A stretch of 64,000 nt of DNA from Hirsutella rhossiliensis (lineage: Eukaryota > Ascomycota > Sordariomycetes > Hypocreales > Ophiocordycipitaceae). The notes under the pieces are model-generated. The model was not told the DNA's origin and did not search any database. It was given only the letters and a program-made list of their open reading frames with translations. Shown here one piece after another: positions 32,699 through 43,339 of the stretch. The stretch lies in NCBI RefSeq assembly GCF_020360975.1, contig NW_025408668.1:7936001-8000000 (forward strand), given 5' to 3'. How positions within the stretch are numbered: position 1 is the first letter of the stretch; each line of letters opens with the position of its first letter. A program made the translations under genes and the position numbers.

Positions 32699-34180
32699 AT
32701 GCTAACTCTAACTAGTCTTATTACTAAGTAAGTAACCCTTTCTTACTATAGTACTATCTAAGTTTAATACTAATCTAAGTTTTAGATTACCTTTAAAGGT
32801 AAGGAGGCCGTTAATACCCTTTACTAAGTATAGTTTAAGGTTAATAGCCCTTCCCTTATTAAGGGTTCGGTATAAGAGCGCTTTTATCGTACTACTCTAG
32901 AAACTTATATTCGCGCTAGTTAGAAGGCCCCCGCCGCTAAGGGTAAGGGCGCGTTCGGTAAGTCCGCCCTTAGTCTAGCTATAATCGCTAAGAATATAGA
33001 AACGCTCGCGTTAGCTTTTACTTATTTCGTAGATAATACCCGCTATATATATAAGTCCCTAAAGAAGTACTTAGGTAAGTTTAGCAACGCTATTAAGACC
33101 TTAGCTTAGGTCGGGCCTAAGTCGCTCTTAATCGCTTAAAAGACTCTTATAGCGGTTAATAATCTCGCTAACTATTTCTATCTTATTATTAGCGACGGCC
33201 TTAACGCGGAGGATAACGGCTTTAATCTTACTAGTCTTACTAGGCCCGTTCTAGCCTTAATCCCCGTCGATAAAGGGAAAGGTAAAGGTAAGGGTAAGGT
33301 AGTAGCCGCGTTTAAGGCCCTATCTAAGGCTAAGGCTAAGGTATCTATGCCCGCGGCCGTCGCGGAGCTAGCTTAGGAGCTAACCGCGTCTCCTTCTAAC
33401 GCTAAGCTATAGCCCGGTAGTTCTCCTAGCGCCGAGCCCGCCCTAAAGCGTCCCCGTTTTACGTCGCCTACCGATCCTACTAACGCTCTTAACTTTATTT
33501 AGTAGCGTCTTTATAGCTATCGCAGTTTAGTCCTAGCTAAGATTATTATTAGTCTTAACCTCGATTAGATCTATAGTTATAGTATAAGCTATAGTAAACG
33601 CCTTTATACCGCCGCTAGTATAGGTCTTACCTTAGTATAGACCTTAGTTATTACTCTATCTCGTAAGCTAGCTATCTAGGCTAGCTTTAGTTTAGGTTCG
33701 GGGTTAGGTCTATTTAGTTATCGTTAGGGTTCTCGTAGCGGTAGTAGTCCCTATACTCCTCGTAAGCCTTAGGTTACTCCCTCTTATACTCCGCGTACTA
33801 CCTTAAGGGGGTCTTATTATTCCCGCCGCGATAATAAAGTAAACGTTATTACTAACGAGCTAGGCTAGGGTTATAGTTTAAGGGGGGCTAGTTATTAGCT
33901 CTATCTTAGTTTAGTTCTAAGTTAGGTCTTATTTAGTTACGGTCTTTTAGTAGTAAGTCTTATTCTATAGCTATTAAGGTTAGTTTAGTTAGGTTATATT
34001 AGTTCTATTTAGTTTATAGTTTAATCGGCGAGGTTTATACTTAGTCTAGGTTTAGTTTAGTCGAAGCTATAGTCTTATAATCGTAAGTCCTCTCCCTTTC
34101 TAGGTCGCCTTAGTAAAGGAGGTAGTTAGCTAGGGTAGTCTTAGTTAGGGCCGCTCCGTCCTTAGTACGGCCCTAGTTTT
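32699..34180 (+). pseudogene. Unidentified plus-strand reading frame inside the LINE insertion
   Basis: From an ATG at 32699 the plus strand is readable for about 490 codons with stops only TAA/TAG at likely glutamine codons. It may run further. The middle is lysine/glycine rich (KGKGKGKGK near 33277), then a Ser/Pro-rich part with KRPRFTSPTD near 33450, and later RGSYYSRRDNKVNV near 33805. No zinc knuckle or enzyme motif was seen. Composition suggests a Gag-like or nucleic-acid-binding protein. It opposes the LINE genes, so it is either an antisense accessory ORF or part of a second element. Confidence 0.5.
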
Positions 34181-34299
34181 ATTATCTAGTATATCTATAT
34201 ATAGCCTTTAAGCTAGGTCGAACTAGCGGAGCCTACCTAAGTAGAGGAACTATTACGCTAGCGGCGCTATAGTCCTTTTCCCTTAGAGGCCCGCTCTTA

Positions 34300-37200
34300 C
34301 GTTACTTATATCCTAGGCCTATATTAAGAAGGACTCTCTTACCTTTACTATTAATAGATAGTTAATTATCGTATAGTAGATAGTATCCTATCTTTATTTA
34401 TAGGTATATATTAGCGAAACTACGCTAAGGACCTATTAGTTAAAGAAGAAGTTATTAAGCTTAATCTTTCCTATATATATCTAGGTAATTACCGTACTAA
34501 TATACTTAAGGAGGCCCTTATAACGGTCTAGTATTATCGCCTTATTAAACTAAGGTAGGAAGTTAGCGGGGTAAAGGGTAGTCTAGTATTATTAGATCGC
34601 GTTTTCCCTAGCGTTCTATTAAGCGGCCTATTCCTTATTTAGCTTTTTAAGCGACTTAGCTTTATCTAAGAGGTCGTCCGTTCCTATCTACCTCTAGACC
34701 CCCCTTATCTCCTCCGCGAAGGGGGGGTCTACCTAGAGGTAGTACCGCCGGGGGTCTACCCTCTTTCTAGCGTCGCCTCCTTTTAAGTATACCCGCGACC
34801 GAGTTAAACGCGCGTTAGATTTAGCCTAGGAGCCCTAAGTCTTCTAGCCTTTAGAGGGTATCTATTATTCTTTAGTTTAGGTAAAGGTCAATTAAGGGTA
34901 CCTATGCCTCCGCTTTAACTTAGTAGACTAAGGTCGCGCGGTAGGCACCCGTTACTACCTAAAGGTAGGCTAACTAGTCCTAGGTAAGGTCCCGCGCGAT
35001 TCCGCGTAGTTTCCCCCTTATAAGCGTTATCTTATAAAATATAACTATAGCGTAGGAGATTAGGGACCGGATTACCTTATTATAGACTTCCCTAGCGCGT
35101 AGTAGGGTATAGCCTTACGTAGACGCCGCGAGCCCGGTTAGGGCTATAGTCTAGCGCTTTAACTTCGCTTAGAGTTATTTTAGGTACGCTTTTTAGCGTA
35201 GTTTCTAGTATACCTAAACCCTTAGTAGGCGGGCCTCTTAGACTAAGGTTACTATATTAGCCCTAAGGCGGACTAGCGTCGTTATCGCTTATTTCCTTTA
35301 TATAAAGTATAGTAATTTACTCTTCGACGGTTTAAAAGTAACTATAAACTTAGTTACTTATTCCGCGTATACCCTCTAGGCTTCTTTTAGGCATACTACT
35401 ATAATAGCCTTATTAGGTCTAATACTAACTATATTTATATCGTTAGCGAAGCCGATAGTATAAATACTATATATTATACTAAGCCTTTTATATAAGGGGG
35501 TTATATAGTATAGAAATAAGATTAGGGATAAGGGGGAGCTTTAAGGGACTCCCGTTAGTACTTAAGTTAGCTCTAAGGTCCTCTTATTAAAGTAAAGGGT
35601 CGATCTCCTATCGCTTACGAAGCTTAGTATTAAGCTCGTAAGCTACCTAAGGTATCCCTTAAGCTTTAGTTCCCTTATAAGCTTATTATAGTTAACCGTA
35701 TTAAATACGCCCTTAATATCTAGCTATAGGAATAATATAATACCCTTCTAGGCCTATATCGCGCGTACTAGTTCCGTTACTAGTAGGATCGCCGCTTCTA
35801 TAAAGCGTTCCCTCTTATTCCTTATTTATCCGTTTAATAGGATACTATTTGCCTCTACTACTCCTACGATCCTCTAGGCTAGTATCTACTTAAGTACTTT
35901 TCCTACTATAGGTAGGAGGGAGATTAGTCTCTAACCCCCTACTATATAGTAAGCGTCTAGCCTCTTACCTAGCTTTTAGATAACTACTATAGTCGCGCTA
36001 TAGAACTAACCTAGGAAATATAAGAGTTAGGTATAAGCGTTAAAGATCGTAGCTAGTCGCTAGACTAGGGCTAGGCCGTACTTCTTAATAAACCTTAAGG
36101 GGGCGCTGTCTAGACCCGCTACTTTCTAGCTTACTATCTTACCTAGCGCCCCTATAACGTCGGCTAGCTAGATCTATTAGTTAACTATAAGGGTCGCCTT
36201 AGCTATAGGCTAGGGTAGCCCTTAGGTTATACTAGCCTTTAGTAGGAAGAACTTAGCGGCTAGTAGCTAGGCCTTCCCTTTAAAGGTTTCTATTAATTAG
36301 TCCTCGCCTTCCTTAACTAGTAGTAGGATATAAGTTAGTTTTAATAGTAGCTTATTATAAAGTCTTACTTACTTCTCTACGTTCTAGAGCTTAGTATTAT
36401 TAACGCTAAATTCCTTTAGGAACTTACGCTAATAGGCCCTCCTTACCTCGCGGATAGTTTACTTTTAAGCTATAGACGCCTTATATAGGTCTTCTTAGTT
36501 CGCCTTATTCCTTTCCCGCCTATACTTCCTCCTTACCCTCTTAGCCTCCCTCGTTGCCCTCCCTACCTCTAGGGTAAACTATACGTTGCCCCTAGGTAAT
36601 ACTTACCCTTTAGCGCGGAACTATAGCTATCGCGATCTATACTAGAGTAGCGAAGATATAGTCTAGGTCTTTATCGATATTCTTAAGCGTCTAAAGTATT
36701 AGCTAGTATAGTCCTAGCTAGGATATAGTCTTAGCTTTAACTAGCTTTACTTCCGCTTCTTTCTACCTTAGGGCTAGTTTAGGTACTTAGGCCTAGGTAT
36801 CGACCTATAGTATAATAGTTTAGGGGATATAGTTTAACCCGGTTAGGTCTAGGTTAGGCCTAGTATACTATATTCCGGTCTCTAGCGTTACCTAAGCTAG
36901 GTCGATAGTACTATCCCTTTAGCTATAGAAGAATCTTATATACTCCCTTCTTAGGGTAGTAAGTTTAAGTTATAGCTTTATCGCCTCCTATATAAGTTAT
37001 ATCACGCTATCTAAGGTTCTATTATATCTATCTTAGAGTAGGTAATAGATATTAAAGTCCCTTACTATTACTATAGGGTACTCCGGTTTAATTACGCTTA
37101 GGTCGCGTAGCGCTCTTACCCTCGCGGCCCTTAGTAGTAAGTAAATCGCTTATAGTTTAGTACTATCCCCGAAAATTACCTTACTTTAGTTTAGTCTAAA

Positions 37201-37560
37201 CTAGGGCGACTAAGTCCCTAGCCTAAGCCTTTTATATATATATAGCGCGTACCTCCCCTCCCTATAAACTAAGCTATAGGGCGCTGCTCTAAGGGGGGGG
37301 AGGCCGCCTCTTAGTATAGCTTTTACTTCTTATAGTACTATTAAGTCGAAGCTAGCTTAGTAGTAAAGCGCTAACTAAGCTAGCTTATATCTCTTTTATA
37401 TATTCTAAAATAATACTTTTAGTTATATATAGGTAGGGTTAAGGTAAAAGGGGTCGTTTATATAGGGAGGGAGGCGCTCTATCTCTTAGCGCTTCTCTAT
37501 CTACTATACCTATAAATATTATTTATACTCGGTTCGGCCTCCCTAGCCTTACTAGCTAGC
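34300..37560 (-). pseudogene. LINE ORF2: endonuclease and reverse transcriptase relic
   Basis: Minus strand, stops read as glutamine/tryptophan. Endonuclease: RDFNIYYLLQDRYNR near 37050 (family DFNxHHPLWDR) and STIDLAQ near 36910. RT: LDIKGVFNTVN at about 35691-35724, GSPLKLPLIPNLISILYN near 35540 (family GSPLSPxLFxLYN), and FAND at 35439-35450 where YADD/FADD is expected. C-terminal: GLAASTQGYTLLRAREVYNKVIR split around 35130, then TGAYRA and PLIDLYL near 34930. This is the order of fungal Tad-like LINEs. A catalytic aspartate is lost to asparagine by RIP. Confidence 0.87.
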
Positions 37561-37699
37561 GGGTATTTTAAGCTTAACCTCTTATCTTAGCGCGGTCTAC
37601 CTAGTCCCCGCTTCTAGACTATAGTCGATTTAAGAACGCCCTAGGTTTCGATAGTAAGGAGTACCTATTACTTAGCGTATATCTAAGTATTCGCGAACT

Positions 37700-38990
37700 A
37701 TTAAGGTTAACGTAGGTAGTTTTCCCTTACCTTTTCCTAGGCTTTATTTACTATAAGGTAGGTCTAGGTCTATAATAGGTAGTCCCCTTAGTATAAGATA
37801 TAGTTATAGGGGATTTCGCCCTTCTTAGCCCTATATTTATCCTCGCCTTTATTATATACCGTGCTCTTATATTAGCTATAGAGTTATATCGATATATATC
37901 GCTTAGTAATATAGCTATATCTATAGTAGTTATAGTACCTCTATAGTTAGACCGACTTATTATAAGGTTTATATTAAAAGATCTATACTTCGAGGACTAG
38001 GCTTAGGTCGTAAAGCCTATTAGCCTCCTTTAGGCTACCAACCTTAATAAGTATAGTTATCGCCGTTAATATCTTAGATCGGGGGCGTAGCGCCTAGGCT
38101 TAAAGGACCTTAACTTTATTTACCTCTATAATCTTATAGAGTAATCGCTCCCTATCTACCGTCGCTACCCTTAAGGGGACGTTCTTTATAACTACCGTAT
38201 ATATATAGCGGGAGATTATAGCCTCTAATCCGAATATAGCCTTAACCTAGCCTTAGTCCCTTTAATAGGCTCTCGCCGCGGTATTAAATATAACCGCGAT
38301 ATCTTTACTTTAAAGGCGCCTCGCCGTTATAGCGCTCGTAGCTTTTAGGGCCGTGTTTACCGCCTTTACTATATCCTTCGGTTCGCGGCTTAGGATTTCG
38401 GGCGGTGCCCTAGTAAGGACTACGATAATCTCGCGTTTATAGCGCGGTAGGACCTATTTTACCGTAGCTTTATATTAGGTCGGTCCCTTAGTCTTAGCTA
38501 CGACCGCGGCCTAGGTTCGCTTAGGGCCCCCTAGGCCTAAAGCAATGCCTAGGTAGAGTTCTTTCTTAACTACCTCCTTAATTATATCCTAGATTATCGT
38601 CTTAAAGCTCTCGTCTACGCGGAGCACCGCCGATAACGCGCTACTAGCGCGGCTCTTTACCTTAAAGAGCCGTTCGACTACTGCCTATACCCTACTAAAC
38701 TATACGCTTAGGATAAAGCCTATAAGTTCGTCGTATACTACTTTTTCTATAGGGTCGCTTAGCGCTTAGGCTGGTATTATATCGCTACTTTAGGTTTATT
38801 AACTCGCTCTATTAAGGTATATAAATTTAGGTAGCGTCTCTTCGCGCTATACGCTCTAATTAAGCCTAGTACGTCGAGGGCCGCTACTATATCTACCTAC
38901 CCCTTAGCCTTAGCGTAATATCGTTACTAAGGGTAATTAATACTACTAAATTAATTCCTAGTATTAGTTAGTATTTTAGTCTTAATACGT
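37700..38990 (-). pseudogene. LINE ORF1: Gag-like protein relic
   Basis: Minus-strand frame preceding ORF2. Readable blocks include TRAPPEILSREPKDIVKAVN near 38380 and KDIAVIFNTAARAYQRDQ near 38280, leading to an AVVIKNVPL-like segment near 38180. This pattern is known from ORF1 of fungal LINEs. Near 37850-37950 a tyrosine-rich CYNYYRYSYI-type string could be a RIPped zinc knuckle. The product would bind element RNA. Dead copy. Confidence 0.7.
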
Positions 38991-39076
38991 ACCCGCTATA
39001 GGCGTATATTAGTTTCGCGAGAAGTTTTTTTTATTTATTTATTACTATTATTAATAGATTCTTAATTACTTTAATA

Positions 39077-39760
39077 AGGAATTTAAAAGCTATATTATAA
39101 ATATTATATAGAGCTATAAGTATAATTTTATAGCGTTTACCCTTAAAAACTTAATAGCTAGTCTTTTAAATAAAGCTAAAAGAATAAAGGATATAAACGA
39201 ATCTTTAAAGAAACCCTTCTTAATATAAAGGAAGCCTTAGAAATCCTATAGAAATTCTATAGATACTCCTTATTATAAGGAATATAAAAAACTAAGGTAT
39301 TTTATAGTAAATTACTATAAATTATACCTAAGTAAGGCTCTTACTTATTAGGTTATAAATAAAGGAAAAAAGGATAATAGAACTTAAATTTCTAAGAAGA
39401 GAAAATCTTCTTTTTTTTCTTTTTCTTTTAAGAAGAAATCCCCTTCTAATAGTATTTCTACTACTAATAAAAGAAGGAAGGCTCGAATTATAAAGCTAGA
39501 GTCCGATTTAGACGATAGTAATAAGGTCTTAAATATAGCTTTATAAGAAAATATAGACCTAGATATTAACCTTATAGACCTATTTAAGGCTCCGACCCCT
39601 ATATAAAAGTCTAAGGATTTAAAGGTAATTTTAACCTCTATAAATACCTTTATAGTAGAAGCTAATAAAGACTCTTTTTTAAGATATTTAGAAGCCTTAA
39701 TTCCTAGAATAAAGGAATTAGTCTTAAAGGTAAGAAAAAGAGGATTTCTTAGTTATAAGA
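39077..39760 (+). pseudogene. Copia E gag, part 2
   Basis: Gag frame resumes after the 9-bp duplication with KEFKSYIINII, followed by a basic, serine-rich region (KRKSSFFSFSFKKKSPSN near 39400) and an acidic stretch. RIP stops throughout. The expected zinc knuckle cannot be placed. Confidence 0.6.
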
Positions 39761-39764
39761 ATAA

Positions 39765-41200
39765 AAGGATCTTTAATTTTATTTACGATACCGGAGCTAC
39801 TAAGTATATAGTATCGAATAAAAATTTCCTTATTAACTATAAAGAAATTATATCTAAAGTTTACTAGGGAAAAGCTTCCTTTATATTAGTAAAAGAAAAA
39901 GGGGACTTAGTATTTAAGTTTTTATATAATAGTAAAAAGTATATCCTTTAAGACTACTTTTATATACTTAAATTAAAGGTAAATATACTATCTAATTTTA
40001 TTTTAATAATACCTATGCCTTAATAAGAGGAAATAAAGTCCTTTTATTAGATAATAAGGCTAAGGTCCTTACTAAAGGATTTCTTAGAGATAAATTATAT
40101 TATATTCTTATAAAACCTTTATTAAAAAGCTAATTAATCCTTATTATAATTTTAAAAGTAAGGGATATAGATTTTTATACTTAGTACTTACGCTTATAGT
40201 ATATAAATAGTAAGGCTATTTTAGAAATATTAAAAAGATATAATAAGGATATAAAAATACCTCTAAAAGAGGAAAATAAATAATATAGTATAAAATATAT
40301 ATTAAAGCTAAAGCAACGAATAAAGTTAATAAATAACCTTTATATAAGTCTTATACTTATTTAGAAAAAATAGTATTAGATATTTAAGGGCTAATTAAAG
40401 TCCCTACGTATAATAAATATTACTATTATATTTCTTTCTTAAATATAGGAACCTAATATCTAGAAATATACCTTTTTTAAAAAAAAGGGGAAGCTTTAAA
40501 TAGGTTCCTAGAATTTAAAAATAAGGTAGAGAATAACCTTAAAAATACTAGGATTAGAGAAGTATTTTCTAATAATACTAAAGAGTTTATATATAAAATA
40601 AAGCTCTACTATAAAAAAGAAGGAATTACCTTTAATTTTAGTCCTCTTAAGACGCTTAAATCTAGCAGTAGAATAAAAAGAATAAATCGTATAATATTAA
40701 AAAAAGAATAAGCTCTTTTATTTACTACTAAGCTTCCTAAGTATCTATAAAGAGAAGGTATTTTAATAGCTACCTATTTATATAATAGATTACTATATTT
40801 TACGATAGGATTTAAAAGTCTTATAAAAAAGAGGGATAATATAATACTACCCTTTAAGACCTTAAATAAAATTAAGACCTTTAGAAGCCTTATATATTAT
40901 AAGAATAAAGACCTTAAAGATAACCTAGATAATAGAGCTTTTAAGGGAATAAAAGTAGGCTATTTAAAAAATATATATAAGATCTAAGACCTTTCTAAGA
41001 GAAAGATAACTATCTCTAAAGATATTACTATACTAGAAAATAAATTTATAGAAAATCTAGAAAATTCTAGTAATAATAATACCTTTAATTTTAATTCTAT
41101 TTTAAATAAAGATAAGCTAGAAAGCTATATCCTTATAAAGGAAGCTACTAAAGAACCTAGAGATAAAAGTCCCTTACCTTCTATAAAAGAAGATTAATAA
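39765..41200 (+). pseudogene. Copia E protease and integrase relic
   Basis: Plus strand. Protease active-site motif Y-D-T-G-A-T survives (DTG at 39787-39795). The pre-integrase motif appears near 40175-40215 as a RIPped form of WHLRLGHINSKAILEIL. The integrase core is readable around 40350-40640 (NTKEFIYKIKLYYKKEGI), and a C-terminal segment KTLNKIKTFRSLIYYKN follows near 40860. Coding sequence fades by about 41200 with no RT, so the element is truncated here. Confidence 0.78.
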
Positions 41201-41514
41201 TTATATTACTAGCCCTTATTCTTTACTTTCTATTTCGTTATAATTATACGCTTCTCGCTTACCTTATAACTATTATTATTACTTTACTTACCTTCTAACT
41301 TTTTTTACTTCTTCCTAGCTATAAGATAGTACTTAAATAGCCGATTTCTTTACCTACCTTTATATATACTTTAGTTCTTAGTGCTACCGCCTACTTACGT
41401 TTTTTTCTCTTACCTTTATCTTTATCTTATTTATCTCTTAAATCTTTAGTATTCGTTTCTTAAGGCTCTTTATATAATCTATAATAGGTTACCTTACCTA
41501 TACCTATAAGCTTA
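41201..41514. other. Unassigned AT-rich sequence
   Basis: No readable frame, repeat or motif recognised between the end of Copia E and the minisatellite. It is RIP-like and T-rich on the plus strand. Confidence 0.5.
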
Positions 41515-41707
41515 TAATAAGCGGTAACTAATATAGTAAGCGGTAGCCTATTATAGTAGCTAGTAACTAATATAATAAGCGGTAGCTAATATAGTAAGTA
41601 GTAACTAATATAGTAAGCAGTAACTAATATAGTAAGCGGTAACTAATATAGTAAGCGGTAACTAATATAGTAAGCGGTAACCTATTAAAGTAAGCGGTAA
41701 CTATAGT
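41515..41707. repeat. Minisatellite, ~19-bp unit TAAGCGGTAACTAATATAG
   Basis: About nine or ten imperfect tandem copies of a unit reading TAAGCGGTAACTAATATAG, with variants AGCAG, AGTAG and GTAGC. It abuts the AAGAG target site of the Gypsy element. Confidence 0.85.
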
Positions 41708-41712
41708 AAGAG

Positions 41713-41969
41713 TATAAGAGCGCTACTAAGAGGTACGGGCTATTAAAGTACTTAGGTATATAGTACTAATATATTAGTAGGGTATTAGTAGGGAATCGTG
41801 CCTACCCCGCTTATATATTATAGACTACTCGCTACTCTAACTAAAGAAGAGAAATCCTTCTTCTTATAAGCTTTAGTCTTACGATAAGGAGAATATAATA
41901 TATATAGCATAGTACCTCTAGCTATCTCTACTACCTAACTAATTATACCGTAATATATATTCCCTTATA
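41713..41969 (+). repeat. 5' LTR of the Gypsy element
   Basis: 257 bp; matches 49264-49520 over the full length, with mostly C/T and G/A differences. Confidence 0.93.
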
Positions 41970-42099
41970 ATTTCTAAAGCTTCCCTTTTTAGTTACTTAG
42001 TAAAGATAGCTACTTAAAGAAGACTATGTAATACTCTTATAGCGCGACGAAGTAGTTAACTAGTTAAGGCCTCTTCGTTACGTATATTAAGTATCTACT

Positions 42100-43330
42100 T
42101 AAGAGATAAAGAATAAGAAGATATATCCTTAAAATAGACCCTTATTATAAATAGCGTTATAACTATATCGAAGATATCGCTACCTATAAGCGTAAGATAA
42201 CTATCTTATAAGGAAAAGCTTACGGCCCTATAAGCGCGTATTAAAGAGCTAGAGGAAATAAAACGCTTATAAGATCGCGTTATATAATTAGAGGAGGAAA
42301 TTACTAAACGCGCTAGTACTATCGCTACTTATTTAGGGAAGCGTCGATAGTCCTACTCCCTTAAATCGGATAGTAGTCGCGGTAGCGAGGTTAAGATTAA
42401 AAATATCGCTTAATTATCCTAACTTATTAATATATAGAAACGTCTAAATTAGACTTACGATCTAAAGGACGCCTTTAGGGTAGCGCTTAGACGCTTTTAT
42501 CGCGACGAAATAAAGATCCTCTATATAGTAGATTATATATATAGCGACTATAAAGCGAGATAGCGCCGATACCTTAAAGAATAAACGCCGATTAACTAAA
42601 CTAAATATAGTATAAATTAAGTATACTTTAAAGAATAGATACTTATCTTAATTAAGGATACTATAAATAAGGAGATACTATTAGCGACGTAATTAAAGGA
42701 GGCTCGCTAATAAGAAGGCTAGTCCCCCTTAGAGTTTAGCTTATACCTTAACTCCTTAAAGAAGTATTTTAAACGCTTATTAAAAAAAGCGTATACTCTT
42801 ACGTTTTTCGCTAAGCTAGAGCTATAACTTTAGGACTAAATTAACTTCTATTTAATACCTATCTATACCTACTAATAGGAAGAGCTTATATAAGTCGCTT
42901 AACGATATTAAGATACTACTACTAATAAAAAGCGATATACTAATACTACTTCTACCCTTAGAGGAACCGGGAATAGAAGTAGTGCTATACCTTAAGGCGG
43001 TATATATAAGGGAAGGAATTAAAGAGGCCGATAAGCTAGGCCGAATCGTTAAGGAAATACTACCGATTTAACTAATAACTAGTAAGCTAGTGATATACCT
43101 ACTAAGGGCCGAACTAAAGGACGTTATTAAGGAAGAGGATCTTTTACTTAATTAGGAATTATATATTTCTAATATAATAAGCTAGGACACCTATCTATAG
43201 AATATACTAATTCTTTAAAGGTAGAAACCCTAGTAAGGACTCTTAGACTTAATACCGTAAAATAAGGAAAAGGTAAGATATTAAGGTAAACGCCTCTCCT
43301 TTAGTAAACTTAATACTTATAGGATAGTTA
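42100..43330 (+). pseudogene. Gypsy gag relic
   Basis: Plus-strand frame between the 5' LTR and protease, readable in blocks such as PLRVQLIPQLLEEVF near 42730. It is charged and helical in composition. No zinc knuckle recognised. Assigned as gag by position. Confidence 0.55.
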
Positions 43331-43339
43331 CTTAAAACT

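Larger units (their letters stand above)
31734..39067 (-). mobile_element. LINE-bearing insertion (Tad-like non-LTR retrotransposon)
   Basis: 7,334 bp flanked by the 9-bp direct repeat ACTTTAATA (31725-31733, 39068-39076). Deleting it restores the Copia E gag frame. The minus strand carries ORF1 (Gag-like) and ORF2 (endonuclease plus RT) of a Tad/I-type LINE. The block is GC-richer than its surroundings yet almost free of CA/TG, so RIP ran nearly to completion. No clear poly-A tail is seen at the 31734 end. The first 2.5 kb (plus-strand coordinates) holds a plus-strand reading frame, so the insertion may be composite. Confidence 0.82.
30509..41200 (+). mobile_element. Copia E: plus-strand Copia element, 3' truncated
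   Basis: Starts with a 569-bp LTR, then primer-binding site GGTTATAAGCC, gag, protease and integrase on the plus strand. The RT, RNase H and 3' LTR that should follow are absent: Copia sequence fades near 41200 and other repeats follow. A 7.3-kb LINE-bearing insertion splits gag. Its LTR belongs with the unmutated solo LTR at 18675-19242. It begins inside or at the end of Copia D. Confidence 0.78.

Noticed and set aside
39028..39050. T-run at the right end of the LINE insertion as a poly-A tail of a minus-strand LINE
   Set aside because: The LINE genes run right to left, so its 3' tail should be at the left end (31734); the run lies at the 5' side.
41515..41707. CRISPR-like array
   Set aside because: Units are tandem and contiguous without unique spacers, and the setting is a eukaryotic repeat block.
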